Positions 8,137 through 16,893 of a DNA stretch of 36,769 bases are shown here, piece after piece. The notes under the pieces are model-generated. The model was not told where the DNA came from. It ran no database searches and saw only the letters and a list, made by a program, of their open reading frames with translations. Each line of letters starts with the position of its first letter. The stretch's first letter is position 1. The DNA comes from Planctomycetaceae bacterium (lineage in GTDB: Bacteria > Planctomycetota > Planctomycetia > Planctomycetales > Planctomycetaceae), in contig PBSL01000053.1 of NCBI GenBank assembly GCA_002726205.1, positions 1 through 36,769 of the forward strand. Reading direction: 5' to 3'. Both the position numbers and the translations under genes were made by a program.

Positions 8137-9659
8137 GTCCCGTCCTCCCTGGCCGATCGTTGCGAATCGATCCCGGCCTGCAACCTGCGGTGAATCGCAC
8201 TGGTTTCCGGCCGGGTCAGAAATCCCCAGGACAAGGCCTCGTCCTGGACATACCGCTTGCCGAGCGTCAGCGCGGTTCGTGCCTTCGACAGTTCATAACC
8301 GAGATAGAAGGCGTGCTCGGCTGTGAGAACGGCTTGCGTCTCGGCGATGACCGTGTCGAACAGTTGGAATGGATCGGCATGCTGCCAGTGGCCATCACGA
8401 TTCATCACGTGCAGGCATCCCACACCACCATCGCGGTGCTCAACAAAAACCCGAAAACTCGAGTCCGTCAGTTCCCCGGCCAGTCGTGCCAGATCCCCGG
8501 ACGCTTCGCCCCGGCTGGCGGCATCGCGCAGCATCAGCAACCGTGAATCGACGTGCTTGGGCAGGACACCGTTCTCGACACTGTGATGAACCAGCCGGCG
8601 GGCGAGGTCCAGTTCCGGAACCGACGAACGACACCAGTTGACGACCTCGGTCGTCAACACGCTGCGGATGCCCAGTTCCTCGCAAACCGCCGCCAACAGA
8701 AAATTTACGCCCGCACTGTCGACTGCGGAAAGTTCCGTCAGGTTGCCCGTCCCCATCATCATCTCCGCCGACGGCCATCGTCGACGGGCCTGGGCGAATC
8801 GTTCCAGCGACGCGGCAAACCCGAACCCGATCGGTTCCAGAATCGGATCGACCCGGTAATTGACGCCCGCGGCTTCGAGTCGTTCGATGACCGGCTCGAG
8901 CGTCTCCAGCTTCACGGGATCGGTGGGGATCGCCACGAGGCCGATTCCCGATTCGGCGGCCAGTGATGCAGCCCAGTCGAGGTTGGCCTGGCTGCAACTG
9001 AGGACCAGTTCCGCCCCGGCGGCAACCGAGCTTTCGACCTCGAGCCGATCAAAACTGTCAATCGAAACCCGGAAGCCGGCCTCGACCAGCCGTCGCGTTG
9101 CGGCCCCCACGCCGCCCCAACTCTCGCCGGGCACCATGCCCAGGTCAATCACGTCGGCTCCCGCCTCGCGGAGCCTCTCCGCCTCGAGCAGCAACCCTTC
9201 ATCGTCAAGACGTGGCGCGTGGTTGATCTCCGCGAGAATCTCGATCGTGTATTCTTCCAGCGTGACCGGTGAACGAACGCCCCGCCCAAGAAACTCGGGC
9301 AGATCAAAGAGATCCTTCGGTCCACGCTCGACGGACAGACCCAGTTCCTGGCCGAGCGAGTCGAGGTCACCCTGGCACCAGCCCGGCAGGACCAGGCGAT
9401 CGAAGCCACGGGGTGGCTCGAGTCGCCGGGCGACCAGCTTGGTGTGCAGCAAGGCCGCCACGCTGACCCCCAGCACGGCCACGTCGTAGGAAAAGTCGCC
9501 GCCCGCGGCGGCCGTGGCCAACACCCCGCGCAGGGGCGACTCGGCCAGTCGACCTGTCACGAACAGGATTCGCTCGTTCTCGCCCATCGCTTCGAGTGAT
9601 TCCGTGGTTGCCGGTTTCCGGGCGGTTGCCCAACTATCGTTCAGCACCACCGTTGGCAT
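8133..9659 (-). CDS. DUF6513 / dihydropteroate-synthase-like protein
   Basis: 508 residues. The N-terminal third (about 28-130) begins ILFVTGRLAESPLRGVL, the pattern of DUF6513. The middle (about 140-380) is a TIM-barrel resembling dihydropteroate synthase: ILAEINHAP, then GADVIDLG, then VSIDSF, with the two acidic strand ends kept but the usual ST(R)PG pterin loop replaced by MVPGESWGG. Members of this family are associated with bacterial tetrahydromethanopterin (C1 carrier) synthesis in planctomycetes and methylotrophs. The adjacent pabAB genes agree with a pterin/PABA role. The start at 9659 overlaps the upstream SDR gene by 26 bases and is preceded by a weak CAGGT. An in-frame ATG at 9587 (MGENERILF) is an alternative. 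Confidence 0.82.
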   Translation of the reverse strand: MPTVVLNDSWATARKPATTESLEAMGENERILFVTGRLAESPLRGVLATAAAGGDFSYDVAVLGVSVAALLHTKLVARRLEPPRGFDRLVLPGWCQGDLDSLGQELGLSVERGPKDLFDLPEFLGRGVRSPVTLEEYTIEILAEINHAPRLDDEGLLLEAERLREAGADVIDLGMVPGESWGGVGAATRRLVEAGFRVSIDSFDRLEVESSVAAGAELVLSCSQANLDWAASLAAESGIGLVAIPTDPVKLETLEPVIERLEAAGVNYRVDPILEPIGFGFAASLERFAQARRRWPSAEMMMGTGNLTELSAVDSAGVNFLLAAVCEELGIRSVLTTEVVNWCRSSVPELDLARRLVHHSVENGVLPKHVDSRLLMLRDAASRGEASGDLARLAGELTDSSFRVFVEHRDGGVGCLHVMNRDGHWQHADPFQLFDTVIAETQAVLTAEHAFYLGYELSKARTALTLGKRYVQDEALSWGFLTRPETSAIHRRLQAGIDSQRSAREDGT

Positions 9660-10422
9660 AAATTACCTGACCGGTCAGGTAATCCGCCTCGCTGCTCACC
9701 AGGAACCTCGCCAAACGGGCAATGTCCTCCGGCTCGCCCCAGCGTTGCAGTGGTGTTTCCCGAAGAACACGTTGTTGCCATTCCTCCGAAGCCGATTCGC
9801 CCCAGGCCGTTCGAATCCAGCCCGCGGCAATACAGTTGACGCGGACGGTCGGTGCAAGACTGAGGGCCAGGGAACGCGTGAACGACATGACGGCCCCCTT
9901 GGCGGCTGCGAACAGTTCCCCGCTGTCACCTGCCATTCCCCGCTCGGCCTGATCCCAACCGATGTTGAGGATCACGCCACCACCGGCCTCACGCATCTGC
10001 TGTCCAACCAATCGCGAGAGTTGAATCGTCGCGCGAACATCAACCGACCACAGCTGCTCGAGTTTCTCTGCAAATGACCGGTTGGCTGCGGAACCGGTCA
10101 GGAGATCGACACCGGCGTTGTTCACCCACACGTCGACCCTTCCCAGGAACTCCTCGCTGCGAGCCAGCAACGTCGCGACCGCACCCGGATCCGACAAGTC
10201 CGCCAAACACGCATCGGCGCGGCCACCGGCTCGTCGGATCAACTCGACTAGCTCCTGGACTTCCTCCCGCGACTGACGACAGTGAACAACCAGCCGCGCC
10301 CCTGCGCGAGCCAACTCCAGTGCGATCGCCCGTCCCAAGCCAGTCGACGCTCCCGTGACAACCGCCCCGATCCCCTCGAGACGGCCAAACCCGTCAGTCT
10401 CGCTTTGCCGTTCCAACGCCAT
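9634..10422 (-). CDS. SDR-fold protein with altered catalytic residues
   Basis: 262 residues from the ATG at 10422, preceded by AGGAG (10438-10434) with an 11-base spacer. A longer frame to 10488 exists but has no ribosome site. The Rossmann start TGASTGLG (T23-G30) and the NNAG motif (VWVNNAGVD) are intact, as is the C-terminal DYLTGQVIYANGG. However, the catalytic YxxxK reads F-A-A-A-K and the usual active-site serine region reads NIGWDQ. The protein should still bind NAD(P)H but may not be an ordinary alcohol dehydrogenase. It is the first gene of the DUF6513-pabB-pabA cluster and its stop lies inside the next gene. A pterin-related reductase or a non-catalytic role are both open. Confidence 0.86.
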   Translation of the reverse strand: MALERQSETDGFGRLEGIGAVVTGASTGLGRAIALELARAGARLVVHCRQSREEVQELVELIRRAGGRADACLADLSDPGAVATLLARSEEFLGRVDVWVNNAGVDLLTGSAANRSFAEKLEQLWSVDVRATIQLSRLVGQQMREAGGGVILNIGWDQAERGMAGDSGELFAAAKGAVMSFTRSLALSLAPTVRVNCIAAGWIRTAWGESASEEWQQRVLRETPLQRWGEPEDIARLARFLVSSEADYLTGQVIYANGGAER

Positions 10423-10471
10423 CGCTGCTGCTACTCCTGTCGACTTCCTGGCCAACCCGATTGTCTCACAG

Positions 10472-10485
10472 TTCCGGAAAATTCC
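10472..10485. promoter_or_regulatory. Candidate operator, nested inverted repeats
   Basis: TTCCGGAAAATTCC contains the palindrome TTCCGGAA and the overlapping inverted repeat GGAA-AA-TTCC. It lies 11 bp upstream of the -35 of the plus-strand promoter and within the leader of the minus-strand SDR operon. That is a place from which a regulator could act on both. Binding by the neighbouring ArsR-type protein is an inference from position only. Confidence 0.3.
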
Positions 10486-10496
10486 CATTCAACTCA

Positions 10497-10525
10497 TTGA
10501 CGAGATTCTGTGCCACCTCCATAAT
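10497..10525 (+). promoter_or_regulatory. Sigma-70-like promoter upstream of arsR-type gene
   Basis: TTGACG at 10497-10502, a 17-bp spacer, and CATAAT at 10520-10525. Each hexamer matches the consensus at five of six positions. Transcription would start near 10532, running toward the regulator gene about 470 bp away. Confidence 0.55.
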
Positions 10526-11003
10526 GACGCCATCTGACCGAAAAGGCCCGGTTCTCGTGCCGATCGGTTGGAGCCGGCAATAGACGTTGGACTTCCTGTC
10601 TTACGCAAATCCCCTCTTCGATTCAGTTCTGCGACCCATTCGGGCACGTCACCGTTGCCGGAGACGAGACGGACCATTTCCAGGCAAGAGAAAACCCCCA
10701 AACACCCCAAGCTGTTCAACTCGACAGCTCGGTCGCCGCATTTAATCCCGGATTGTTTTGTCCAGGTTGAACGCGAGCCGAGACGGATCTCGAAAGCGGG
10801 ACCGGTCTCCCGACCGGGGCTGTTCGAGCGGAATCGATTGGTTTCCGACAGGTGGCGCCAAAAGAATTGGCACCATCTCTTCCATCAACAGTCAAGGATC
10901 GATGACGGTGAACGAAAAGAGTTCCGCATTCAGAGAACCCGAGGACACTTGCCCGTCGGATGGCTCCGAAAGTGAATCCTCCCACGAAACGACAGGTGAA
11001 ACG

Positions 11004-11390
11004 ATGAACACGAACTTGATGGAACGACCTCAACAACAGTGTCGTGGCCTGGATCTTTCCGACCAACTGGAAAACGAGTTGCTGCGGATCTTCAAGCTGC
11101 TGGCCGATGAAACCCGGTTGCGGATCCTGTTGTATCTGGGACGTGAGCAGGAGTTGCACGTGACGGCCTTGTGCGAGAAGCTCGGGCAAAGCCAGCCGGC
11201 CGTCAGCCACCATCTTGCGTTGCTGCGGGTCGCCAACCTGATCGAACCACGTCGTGACGGCAAGCACAACTACTACTCGCTGAAGCGAGGCCACTTCCAC
11301 TCGGTCATGGAAGAGTTGTTCAAGTCGATCTCGGACCCGGACAAGGACGAAATTCGGTTCGACGAGTTTGTCCTGTCCTACGATGGCTAG
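11004..11390 (+). CDS. ArsR-family winged-helix transcriptional regulator
   Basis: 128 residues from the ATG at 11004, preceded by AGGTGA at 10994-10999. An upstream in-frame ATG at 10902 would add 34 residues of low-complexity sequence and has a poorly spaced ribosome site. The domain is a clear ArsR-type helix-turn-helix: LLRIFKLLADETRLRILLYL, then LHVTALCEKLGQSQPAVSHHLALLR (recognition helix), then the wing IEPRRDGKHNYYSL. The CxC metal motif of ArsR/SmtB metal sensors is not evident: only one cysteine lies in the DNA-binding core (TALCEK). The effector is therefore unknown. It is divergent from the SDR-DUF6513-pabB-pabA cluster and closed by its own terminator, so local regulation of that cluster is plausible. 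Confidence 0.88.
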   Translation: MNTNLMERPQQQCRGLDLSDQLENELLRIFKLLADETRLRILLYLGREQELHVTALCEKLGQSQPAVSHHLALLRVANLIEPRRDGKHNYYSLKRGHFHSVMEELFKSISDPDKDEIRFDEFVLSYDG

Positions 11391-11424
11391 CCGGAGAAAC
11401 GGCCGGTCGCCCGGAAGTGTCAGT

Positions 11425-11459
11425 GAGCCCGCCGTTTGCCACGGCGGGCTCTTCAATTT
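11425..11459 (+). terminator. Rho-independent terminator after the arsR-type gene
   Basis: A perfect 11-bp stem, GAGCCCGCCGT (11425-11435) and ACGGCGGGCTC (11441-11451), with a 5-nt loop, followed by TTCAATTT. It lies 35 bp after the stop codon and separates the regulator from carA. Confidence 0.85.
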
Positions 11460-11531
11460 GCTTGCTCGATCTGGTAAACAGGGGCCACGGAATTTTCACC
11501 AGCCCCCAGTTCCCCCTGCCTCGCGACACAC

Positions 11532-12683
11532 ATGGCCGGACGTATCGCCAAGTTGGCCCTGGCCGATGGAACCGTCTACACCGGCCACGGTTTTGGTGCC
11601 GAGGGTGAAGTCTTCGGGGAGGTTGTGTTCAACACGAGCATGACCGGCTACCAGGAGATCCTGACCGATCCGTCCTACTGCGGTCAGATCGTGACGATGA
11701 CCTTCCCGTTGATTGGCAACTACGGTGCCAATCCGGCGGACGTCGAGAGCAGCCGGCTGGCATTGCAGGGCTTTGTTGTCCGCGAATTGTGTCGACACCC
11801 GAGCAACCATCGACTGGCGTGGACACTGGAGGAGTATCTCGAACACCACAACGTGATCGGCATCGAGGGCATCGACACCCGCTCGCTGACTCGCCGAATC
11901 CGCGTCCACGGTGCCATGACCGGCATCCTGTCAACCACCGATCTGGATGACGATTCGCTGGTGGCCAAGGCCGAATCGAGTCCAGGACTGGTCGGTCGGG
12001 ACCTGGTCCGCGAGGTGATCCCCGAGTCGTCGTCGGAGTGGACCGAATCGCTGGATGAACTGGTCCAAGCTGCGGTCACACCGGGCTACGACGGGCTGCA
12101 TGACCACATCGTCGGACCGACCGATGGCCCACACGTGGTCGCAATCGACTTCGGGATGAAGTGGAACATCCTCCGACACCTTCGCCAACTGGGCTGCCGT
12201 GTCACGGTGATGCCCGGAACCTCGACAGCTGCCGAGGTGTTGGCCCTGTCACCCGACGGTGTGTTTCTCTCCAATGGTCCCGGTGACCCACGACCATTGG
12301 ATTATGCGATCGAGACGATCCGCGGCCTGCTCGGCCAGTTGCCGATCTTCGGCATCTGCCTGGGCCACCAGTTGCTCGGATTGGCGCTGGACGCGGAAAT
12401 CTACAAGCTGAAGTTCGGCCATCGTGGTGCCAACCAGCCGGTGTTGAACAAGGCCAGCGGCCGCGTGGAAATCACGACTCAGAATCACGGTTTCGCACTG
12501 GATCCGCAGAGCCTCGCTGAGGGTGTCGAAGTGACACACATCAATCTCAACGACCAGACCATCGAGGGCATTCGCCACGAGAAGCTCGGGGCAGTTGGTG
12601 TCCAGTACCACCCCGAGGCATCGGCCGGTCCGCACGACAGTCACTACCTTTTCGGTGACTTCCGGAAGATGTTGCTTGGTTAG
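11532..12683 (+). CDS. carA: Carbamoyl-phosphate synthase small (glutaminase) subunit
   Basis: 383 residues, the usual length. CarA hydrolyses glutamine and passes ammonia to CarB for carbamoyl phosphate, the entry to pyrimidine and arginine synthesis. The N-terminal CPSase small-chain domain shows LALADGTVYTGHGFG, VVFNTSMTGYQEILTDPSY and IDTRSLTRRIR. The C-terminal class I amidotransferase domain has SNGPGDP, FGICLGHQ (nucleophile C276) and GVQYHPEAS (H360, E362). The ATG at 11532 starts directly at the conserved N terminus but has no Shine-Dalgarno site. carB is not in the window; the next gene is ndk, so the large subunit must be elsewhere. Confidence 0.97.
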   Translation: MAGRIAKLALADGTVYTGHGFGAEGEVFGEVVFNTSMTGYQEILTDPSYCGQIVTMTFPLIGNYGANPADVESSRLALQGFVVRELCRHPSNHRLAWTLEEYLEHHNVIGIEGIDTRSLTRRIRVHGAMTGILSTTDLDDDSLVAKAESSPGLVGRDLVREVIPESSSEWTESLDELVQAAVTPGYDGLHDHIVGPTDGPHVVAIDFGMKWNILRHLRQLGCRVTVMPGTSTAAEVLALSPDGVFLSNGPGDPRPLDYAIETIRGLLGQLPIFGICLGHQLLGLALDAEIYKLKFGHRGANQPVLNKASGRVEITTQNHGFALDPQSLAEGVEVTHINLNDQTIEGIRHEKLGAVGVQYHPEASAGPHDSHYLFGDFRKMLLG

Positions 12684-12712
12684 CGGCGGGCCGCTAGAGT
12701 AGCCGCCCGCCG
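12684..12712 (+). other. GC-rich two-part hairpin between carA and ndk
   Basis: CGGCGGGC (12684-12691) pairs with GCCCGCCG (12705-12712). Inside it, after one mismatch, GCTA pairs with TAGC around a GAG loop. The hairpin starts on the base after the carA stop and is not followed by a U run, so it may be a processing or attenuation element or a leaky terminator. Confidence 0.45.
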
Positions 12713-12767
12713 GAGCAGTCCCGGCGACGGCGACCCCTGTTGCACCCCCTCATTGAAGGATCTCGCG

Positions 12768-13235
<468 letters not shown>

Positions 13236-13254
13236 CCCGTCGGGCTGTCATCCA

Positions 13255-14139
13255 TCAGGCCGAGGCGGCCTTTTCGATGGCGCGTTTCAGGGCGGTGCCC
13301 ATGTCGGCCGGGCTCTGGGCAACCTCGACTCCGGCGGCCTCAAGCGAGGCAATCTTCTCGACCGCCGTTCCGCTCCCGCCGGAAATGATCGCGCCGGCGT
13401 GTCCCATCCGCTTTCCCGGGGGTGCCGTCCGCCCGGCAATGAAGGCCGCGACCGGCTTGGTCATGTTCGCGGTGATGTAGTCGGCCGCCTGTTCCTCGGC
13501 ATTGCCCCCGATCTCGCCGATCATCAGGACCGACTCGGTGGCCGGATCGGCCTGAAACAGCTCGAGAACATCAATGAAATTCGTCCCATTGACCGGGTCG
13601 CCGCCGATGCCGACGCAGGTCGATTGCCCCAGGCCGACGTTGCCCAGTTGCCAGGCCGCCTCGTAGGTCAACGTCCCGCTGCGACTGACCAGTCCGACCG
13701 GGCCGGGGCTGTGGATGTAGCCAGGCATGATGCCGATCTTGGCGACACCGGGCGTGATCACGCCTGGACAATTCGGACCCACCAGCCGGCAGTTCTTCCC
13801 GAGCAACTCTCGCCTGACCCGGACCATGTCCAGTACGGGGACGCCCTCGGTGATCGCGATGATCAGTTCGATCCCCGCGTCGGCAGCCTCGATGATCGCC
13901 GCCGCACAAAACCGCGGTGGCACGAACACCATCGAAGTATTGGCCCCGGTGACCTCGACCGCCTCAGCAACCGTGTCGTACACGGGAAACCCGTCAACCT
14001 CGGTGCCCCCCTTGCCCGGCGTAACGCCGGCCACCAGCGGCGTGCCGTATTCGCGGCACTGCTGGCTGTGAAACAGGCCGGCGCGGCCGGTGATTCCCTG
14101 GCAGATGACCTTGGTCGATTCGTTGACAAGAATACTCAT
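13255..14139 (-). CDS. sucD: Succinate-CoA ligase alpha subunit
   Basis: 294 residues. With SucC it interconverts succinyl-CoA and succinate in the TCA cycle with nucleotide phosphorylation. The N-terminal CoA-binding Rossmann domain shows [17 protein letters not shown] and GVTPGKGG. The C-terminal ligase domain has [21 protein letters not shown] and the active-site loop [10 protein letters not shown] with the phosphohistidine H247. The ATG at 14139 gives the standard N terminus ([10 protein letters not shown]). It follows sucC by 57 bp on the same strand and converges on ndk with a 19-bp gap. Its last codons overlap the ndk terminator. Confidence 0.97.
   Translation of the reverse strand: MSILVNESTKVICQGITGRAGLFHSQQCREYGTPLVAGVTPGKGGTEVDGFPVYDTVAEAVEVTGANTSMVFVPPRFCAAAIIEAADAGIELIIAITEGVPVLDMVRVRRELLGKNCRLVGPNCPGVITPGVAKIGIMPGYIHSPGPVGLVSRSGTLTYEAAWQLGNVGLGQSTCVGIGGDPVNGTNFIDVLELFQADPATESVLMIGEIGGNAEEQAADYITANMTKPVAAFIAGRTAPPGKRMGHAGAIISGGSGTAVEKIASLEAAGVEVAQSPADMGTALKRAIEKAASA
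13257..13274 (+). terminator. Intrinsic terminator for ndk inside the sucD 3' end
   Basis: AGGCCG (13257-13262), loop AGG, CGGCCT (13266-13271), then TTT. It lies 22 bp past the ndk stop and sits within the last five codons of the convergent sucD gene, whose Ala-Ser-Ala ending it encodes on the other strand. Confidence 0.5.
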
Positions 14140-14196
14140 GAGATTGCCGATTCGTGCAGGTTGAGTGTCGCGATTCGCATTGCCGTTTCCTGACCG

Positions 14197-15384
14197 TCAG
14201 GCCTCCAGTGTGGCAACGACCTTCTGGGCCGCGTCGGTCAGGTCGGTGGCGGTGACGATCTCGCGTCCGGAGGACTCGAGCATTTCACGCGCCAACTCGA
14301 CGTTGGTCCCTTCCAGGCGAACGATCAACGGGATCGTGATCCCGACGTTCTCGTAGGCGCCAAGCAGAGCCTCGACGATCGTGTCGCATTTCATGATCCC
14401 GCCGAAGATGTTGACCAGGATCGCCTTGACGTTGTCATCCTCGAGGATGATCCGAAACGCTTCGGTCACCGCATCGACATCAGCCCCTCCTCCGACATCC
14501 AGAAAATTTGCCGGTTCGCCACCATGCAGCTTGATCAGGTCCATCGTGCTCATCGCCAGGCCGGCCCCGTTGACCAGGCAGCCGATGTTGCCGTCGAGGT
14601 TGACGTAGCTCAGCCCCGCCTCTGCAGCCCGGACCTCGGCGGGATCTTCCTCGTCCAGATCACGCAACGTCTCGAAGTCCTCGTGCCGAAACATCGCGTT
14701 GTCGTCAAAACTGACCTTCGCATCCAGGCACATCAACCGGCCATCCCCGGTCACGACCAGCGGGTTGATCTCGGTCAGGCTGCAATCGCTCTCGACAAAG
14801 AACCGGCACAGCGTCGGAAACAACTCGACGGCATTCTCCAACGCCGTCCCGGCGAGGTCGAGTTTCTCAGCGATCGCGCGTGCCTGCTGGTCGGTCAGGC
14901 CGGTGGAAATATCGACGGCCTCACGAAAGATCTTCTCGGGAGTCTCGGCCGCCACTTCCTCGATCGCCATCCCTCCCTCGGTGGAAGCAATCAGCACCGG
15001 GCTGCAGGTTTCCCGATCGATGACGATGCCCAGATAAAGTTCACGGGCAATGTCGAGTCCCTCCTCGAGGAACAGTGTCTTCACGGTTTTCCCTTCTTCA
15101 CCGGTCTGAACCGTCACCAGCGTGTTTCCCAACATCCGCGACGCGTTCTCACGGGCCTCCTCGGCCGACCGCAACAACACCACGCCCGACTGGTCGGGGG
15201 CTTCCCGGAACCGCCCCTTGCCTCGGCCACCGGCGTGGATCTGTGACTTGATGATGGCCACTTCGCCGCCGAGTTCTTCGAAGGCCGTCGCCGCATCATC
15301 GGCCGACTTGACGACCAGGCCACGCGGAACACTCACACCGGCAGCGCGGAGGAGTTGCTTGCCCTGGTATTCGTGAATCTTCAT
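14197..15384 (-). CDS. sucC: Succinate-CoA ligase (ADP-forming) beta subunit
   Basis: 395 residues with the standard start [13 protein letters not shown]. The ATP-grasp domain shows [14 protein letters not shown] and the metal/nucleotide region [15 protein letters not shown]. The C-terminal ligase domain has [22 protein letters not shown] and [10 protein letters not shown], which bind the phosphohistidine loop of the alpha subunit. Nucleotide specificity (ADP or GDP) cannot be read reliably. sucC lies between purA (57 bp upstream) and sucD (57 bp downstream), all on the minus strand, suggesting one transcript. Confidence 0.97.
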   Translation of the reverse strand: MKIHEYQGKQLLRAAGVSVPRGLVVKSADDAATAFEELGGEVAIIKSQIHAGGRGKGRFREAPDQSGVVLLRSAEEARENASRMLGNTLVTVQTGEEGKTVKTLFLEEGLDIARELYLGIVIDRETCSPVLIASTEGGMAIEEVAAETPEKIFREAVDISTGLTDQQARAIAEKLDLAGTALENAVELFPTLCRFFVESDCSLTEINPLVVTGDGRLMCLDAKVSFDDNAMFRHEDFETLRDLDEEDPAEVRAAEAGLSYVNLDGNIGCLVNGAGLAMSTMDLIKLHGGEPANFLDVGGGADVDAVTEAFRIILEDDNVKAILVNIFGGIMKCDTIVEALLGAYENVGITIPLIVRLEGTNVELAREMLESSGREIVTATDLTDAAQKVVATLEA

Positions 15385-15441
15385 GTCCTGCCCCGTTGTC
15401 CGGTCAATAGGTCATGTGCGGATGCGAGCCGTGGGCGAACC

Positions 15442-16731
15442 TCACCCACGAGATACCATGATGGTCTGTTCGCGATCGGGGCCGACCGAAACGATGTCGA
15501 TGGGCGACCCGATCAGTTCGGCCACCACGTCAAGATATGCCCGAGCCTGCGACGGCAGGTCCTCGAGACGCCGTACCCCGGTGATGTCGACGTTCCAACC
15601 CGGCAGAGTCCGCAACACCGGGCGGGCCGCGGCGAGTTCCTCGAGCTGGCCGGGAAAATCGGTTGTCCGTTCTCCGTCGATCTCATACGCCTCGCAGACC
15701 TGCAACTCATCCAGCTTGCTGAGCACATCCAGCAGCATCACGGCCAGACAATCGACGCCCGAGATCCTGGCGCCGTAACCGGTGGCCACGGCATCGAACC
15801 AACCGCAGCGACGAGGTCGCCCGGTGACCGTGCCGTATTCGTTCCCCTCATCACGAATGTGCTGCCCAACCTCGTTGTCGAGCTCGGTCGGGAACGGCCC
15901 ACCGCCAACGCGGGTGGTGTAGGCCTTGACCACACCAATCATGCGGTCGATGGCCCGTTCGGGGACACCACTGCCGGAGTGAATCCCGGCCCCGGAACTG
16001 TTCGACGACGTCACGAAGGGAAAGGTCCCATGATCGATGTCGAGCAATGACCCCTGCGCCCCCTCAAACAGCACCCGCCGACCAGCAGCCAGCGCCTTGT
16101 GGAGATGCGTGGTCGTATCGGTGACGTAGGGCACCAGGCGTTCGGCATACCCCCGGTACTCTTCGAAGATCTTCTCGGCATCCAGCGGCACCGCGTCGGG
16201 GTCGAGTGCCGCCAGCACCCGGTTCTTGTGCTCGGTGATCGACCCGACCCGCGATCGCAGGGTATCCAACTGGACCAGGTCACCCATGCGAATCGCGTGG
16301 GCCCGCCCCGCCTTGTCGCGATAGCAGGTGCCGATCCCCCGCATCGTGGTTCCAATTTTCTCGCCGCCCAACCCTCGTTCGAGTACCGCTTCCTCGGCAA
16401 TGTGCCACGGGAAGACCACGTGAGCACGACTGCTGATCAACAGATCGCCGTCGATCCCCCCGTTGCGATCGGTGATCCCCTCGAGTTCTTCAAGGAACGC
16501 CCGCGGGTTGATCACGACACCCCCGGTGACGACCGAATCGACTCCCGGTCGCAAGATCCCCGCCGGCAACAACGACAGCTTGTAGGTCTGCCCGTCAAAC
16601 TTGACGGTGTGACCTGCATTATTGCCGCCCTGGTAGCGAACGACGATGTCATGGTCTTCGGTCAGCAGGTCGACGATTTTGCCCTTGGCTTCGTCGCCCC
16701 ACTGCAGACCAATCACAGACGTGGCGGACAC
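15442..16731 (-). CDS. purA: Adenylosuccinate synthetase
   Basis: 429 residues. It catalyses the GTP-dependent joining of IMP and aspartate, the first committed step to AMP. The N terminus has [11 protein letters not shown] with catalytic D13 and NNAGHTV with H41, both at the same positions as in E. coli. Further blocks are [35 protein letters not shown], and [13 protein letters not shown]. The start codon is GTG (16731-16729), with the conserved strand beginning five residues later. purA heads a purA-sucC-sucD run and is divergent from a response regulator gene across 162 bp. Confidence 0.97.
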   Translation of the reverse strand: MSATSVIGLQWGDEAKGKIVDLLTEDHDIVVRYQGGNNAGHTVKFDGQTYKLSLLPAGILRPGVDSVVTGGVVINPRAFLEELEGITDRNGGIDGDLLISSRAHVVFPWHIAEEAVLERGLGGEKIGTTMRGIGTCYRDKAGRAHAIRMGDLVQLDTLRSRVGSITEHKNRVLAALDPDAVPLDAEKIFEEYRGYAERLVPYVTDTTTHLHKALAAGRRVLFEGAQGSLLDIDHGTFPFVTSSNSSGAGIHSGSGVPERAIDRMIGVVKAYTTRVGGGPFPTELDNEVGQHIRDEGNEYGTVTGRPRRCGWFDAVATGYGARISGVDCLAVMLLDVLSKLDELQVCEAYEIDGERTTDFPGQLEELAAARPVLRTLPGWNVDITGVRRLEDLPSQARAYLDVVAELIGSPIDIVSVGPDREQTIMVSRG

Positions 16732-16811
16732 GGCGTAACGATCCCGTCAGTTGGTACCTGGTTCAGTCGCGACAGGCGACTCGACGCCGACGGAACGACT
16801 CATCCCATCGG

Positions 16812-16839
16812 TTCACTCTGGCCTTGTTCGCCTCATAAT
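16812..16839 (+). promoter_or_regulatory. Candidate promoter of the response regulator
   Basis: TTCACT at 16812-16817 and CATAAT at 16834-16839, with a 16-bp spacer. A transcript from about 16846 would have a leader of about 48 nt before the ATG at 16894. The -35 match is only moderate. Confidence 0.4.
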
Positions 16840-16893
16840 TCTCGCCTAGTGTACCCGATCACATTGCGATTGGGGAGCGAGGCGAAACACGCC

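Larger units (their letters stand above)
10423..11003. other. Divergent intergenic region and long arsR leader
   Basis: 581 bp between the SDR operon (minus) and the arsR-type gene (plus). No gene in it has convincing homology or codon pattern. It contains a good plus-strand promoter near 10497-10525 and a TTCCGGAA/GGAAAATTCC nested palindrome just upstream of it. From the promoter to the arsR start at 11004 there are roughly 470 transcribed bases. The arsR frame stays open back to 10758 with an ATG at 10902, so part of the leader could be coding, but no typical domain lies there. Confidence 0.6.

Noticed and set aside
10568-10975. 135-codon plus-strand frame in the arsR leader
   Set aside because: No domain, no ribosome site and shadow-like composition. 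The region is better read as leader.
15430-15450. CGTGGG / CCCACG hairpin at the purA 3' end
   Set aside because: It overlaps the last purA codons and lacks a T run on the minus strand, so it is not a convincing terminator.
16099-16893. Plus-strand open frame continuous with the response regulator
   Set aside because: The upstream part is the antisense of purA. The receiver domain begins only at 16894.
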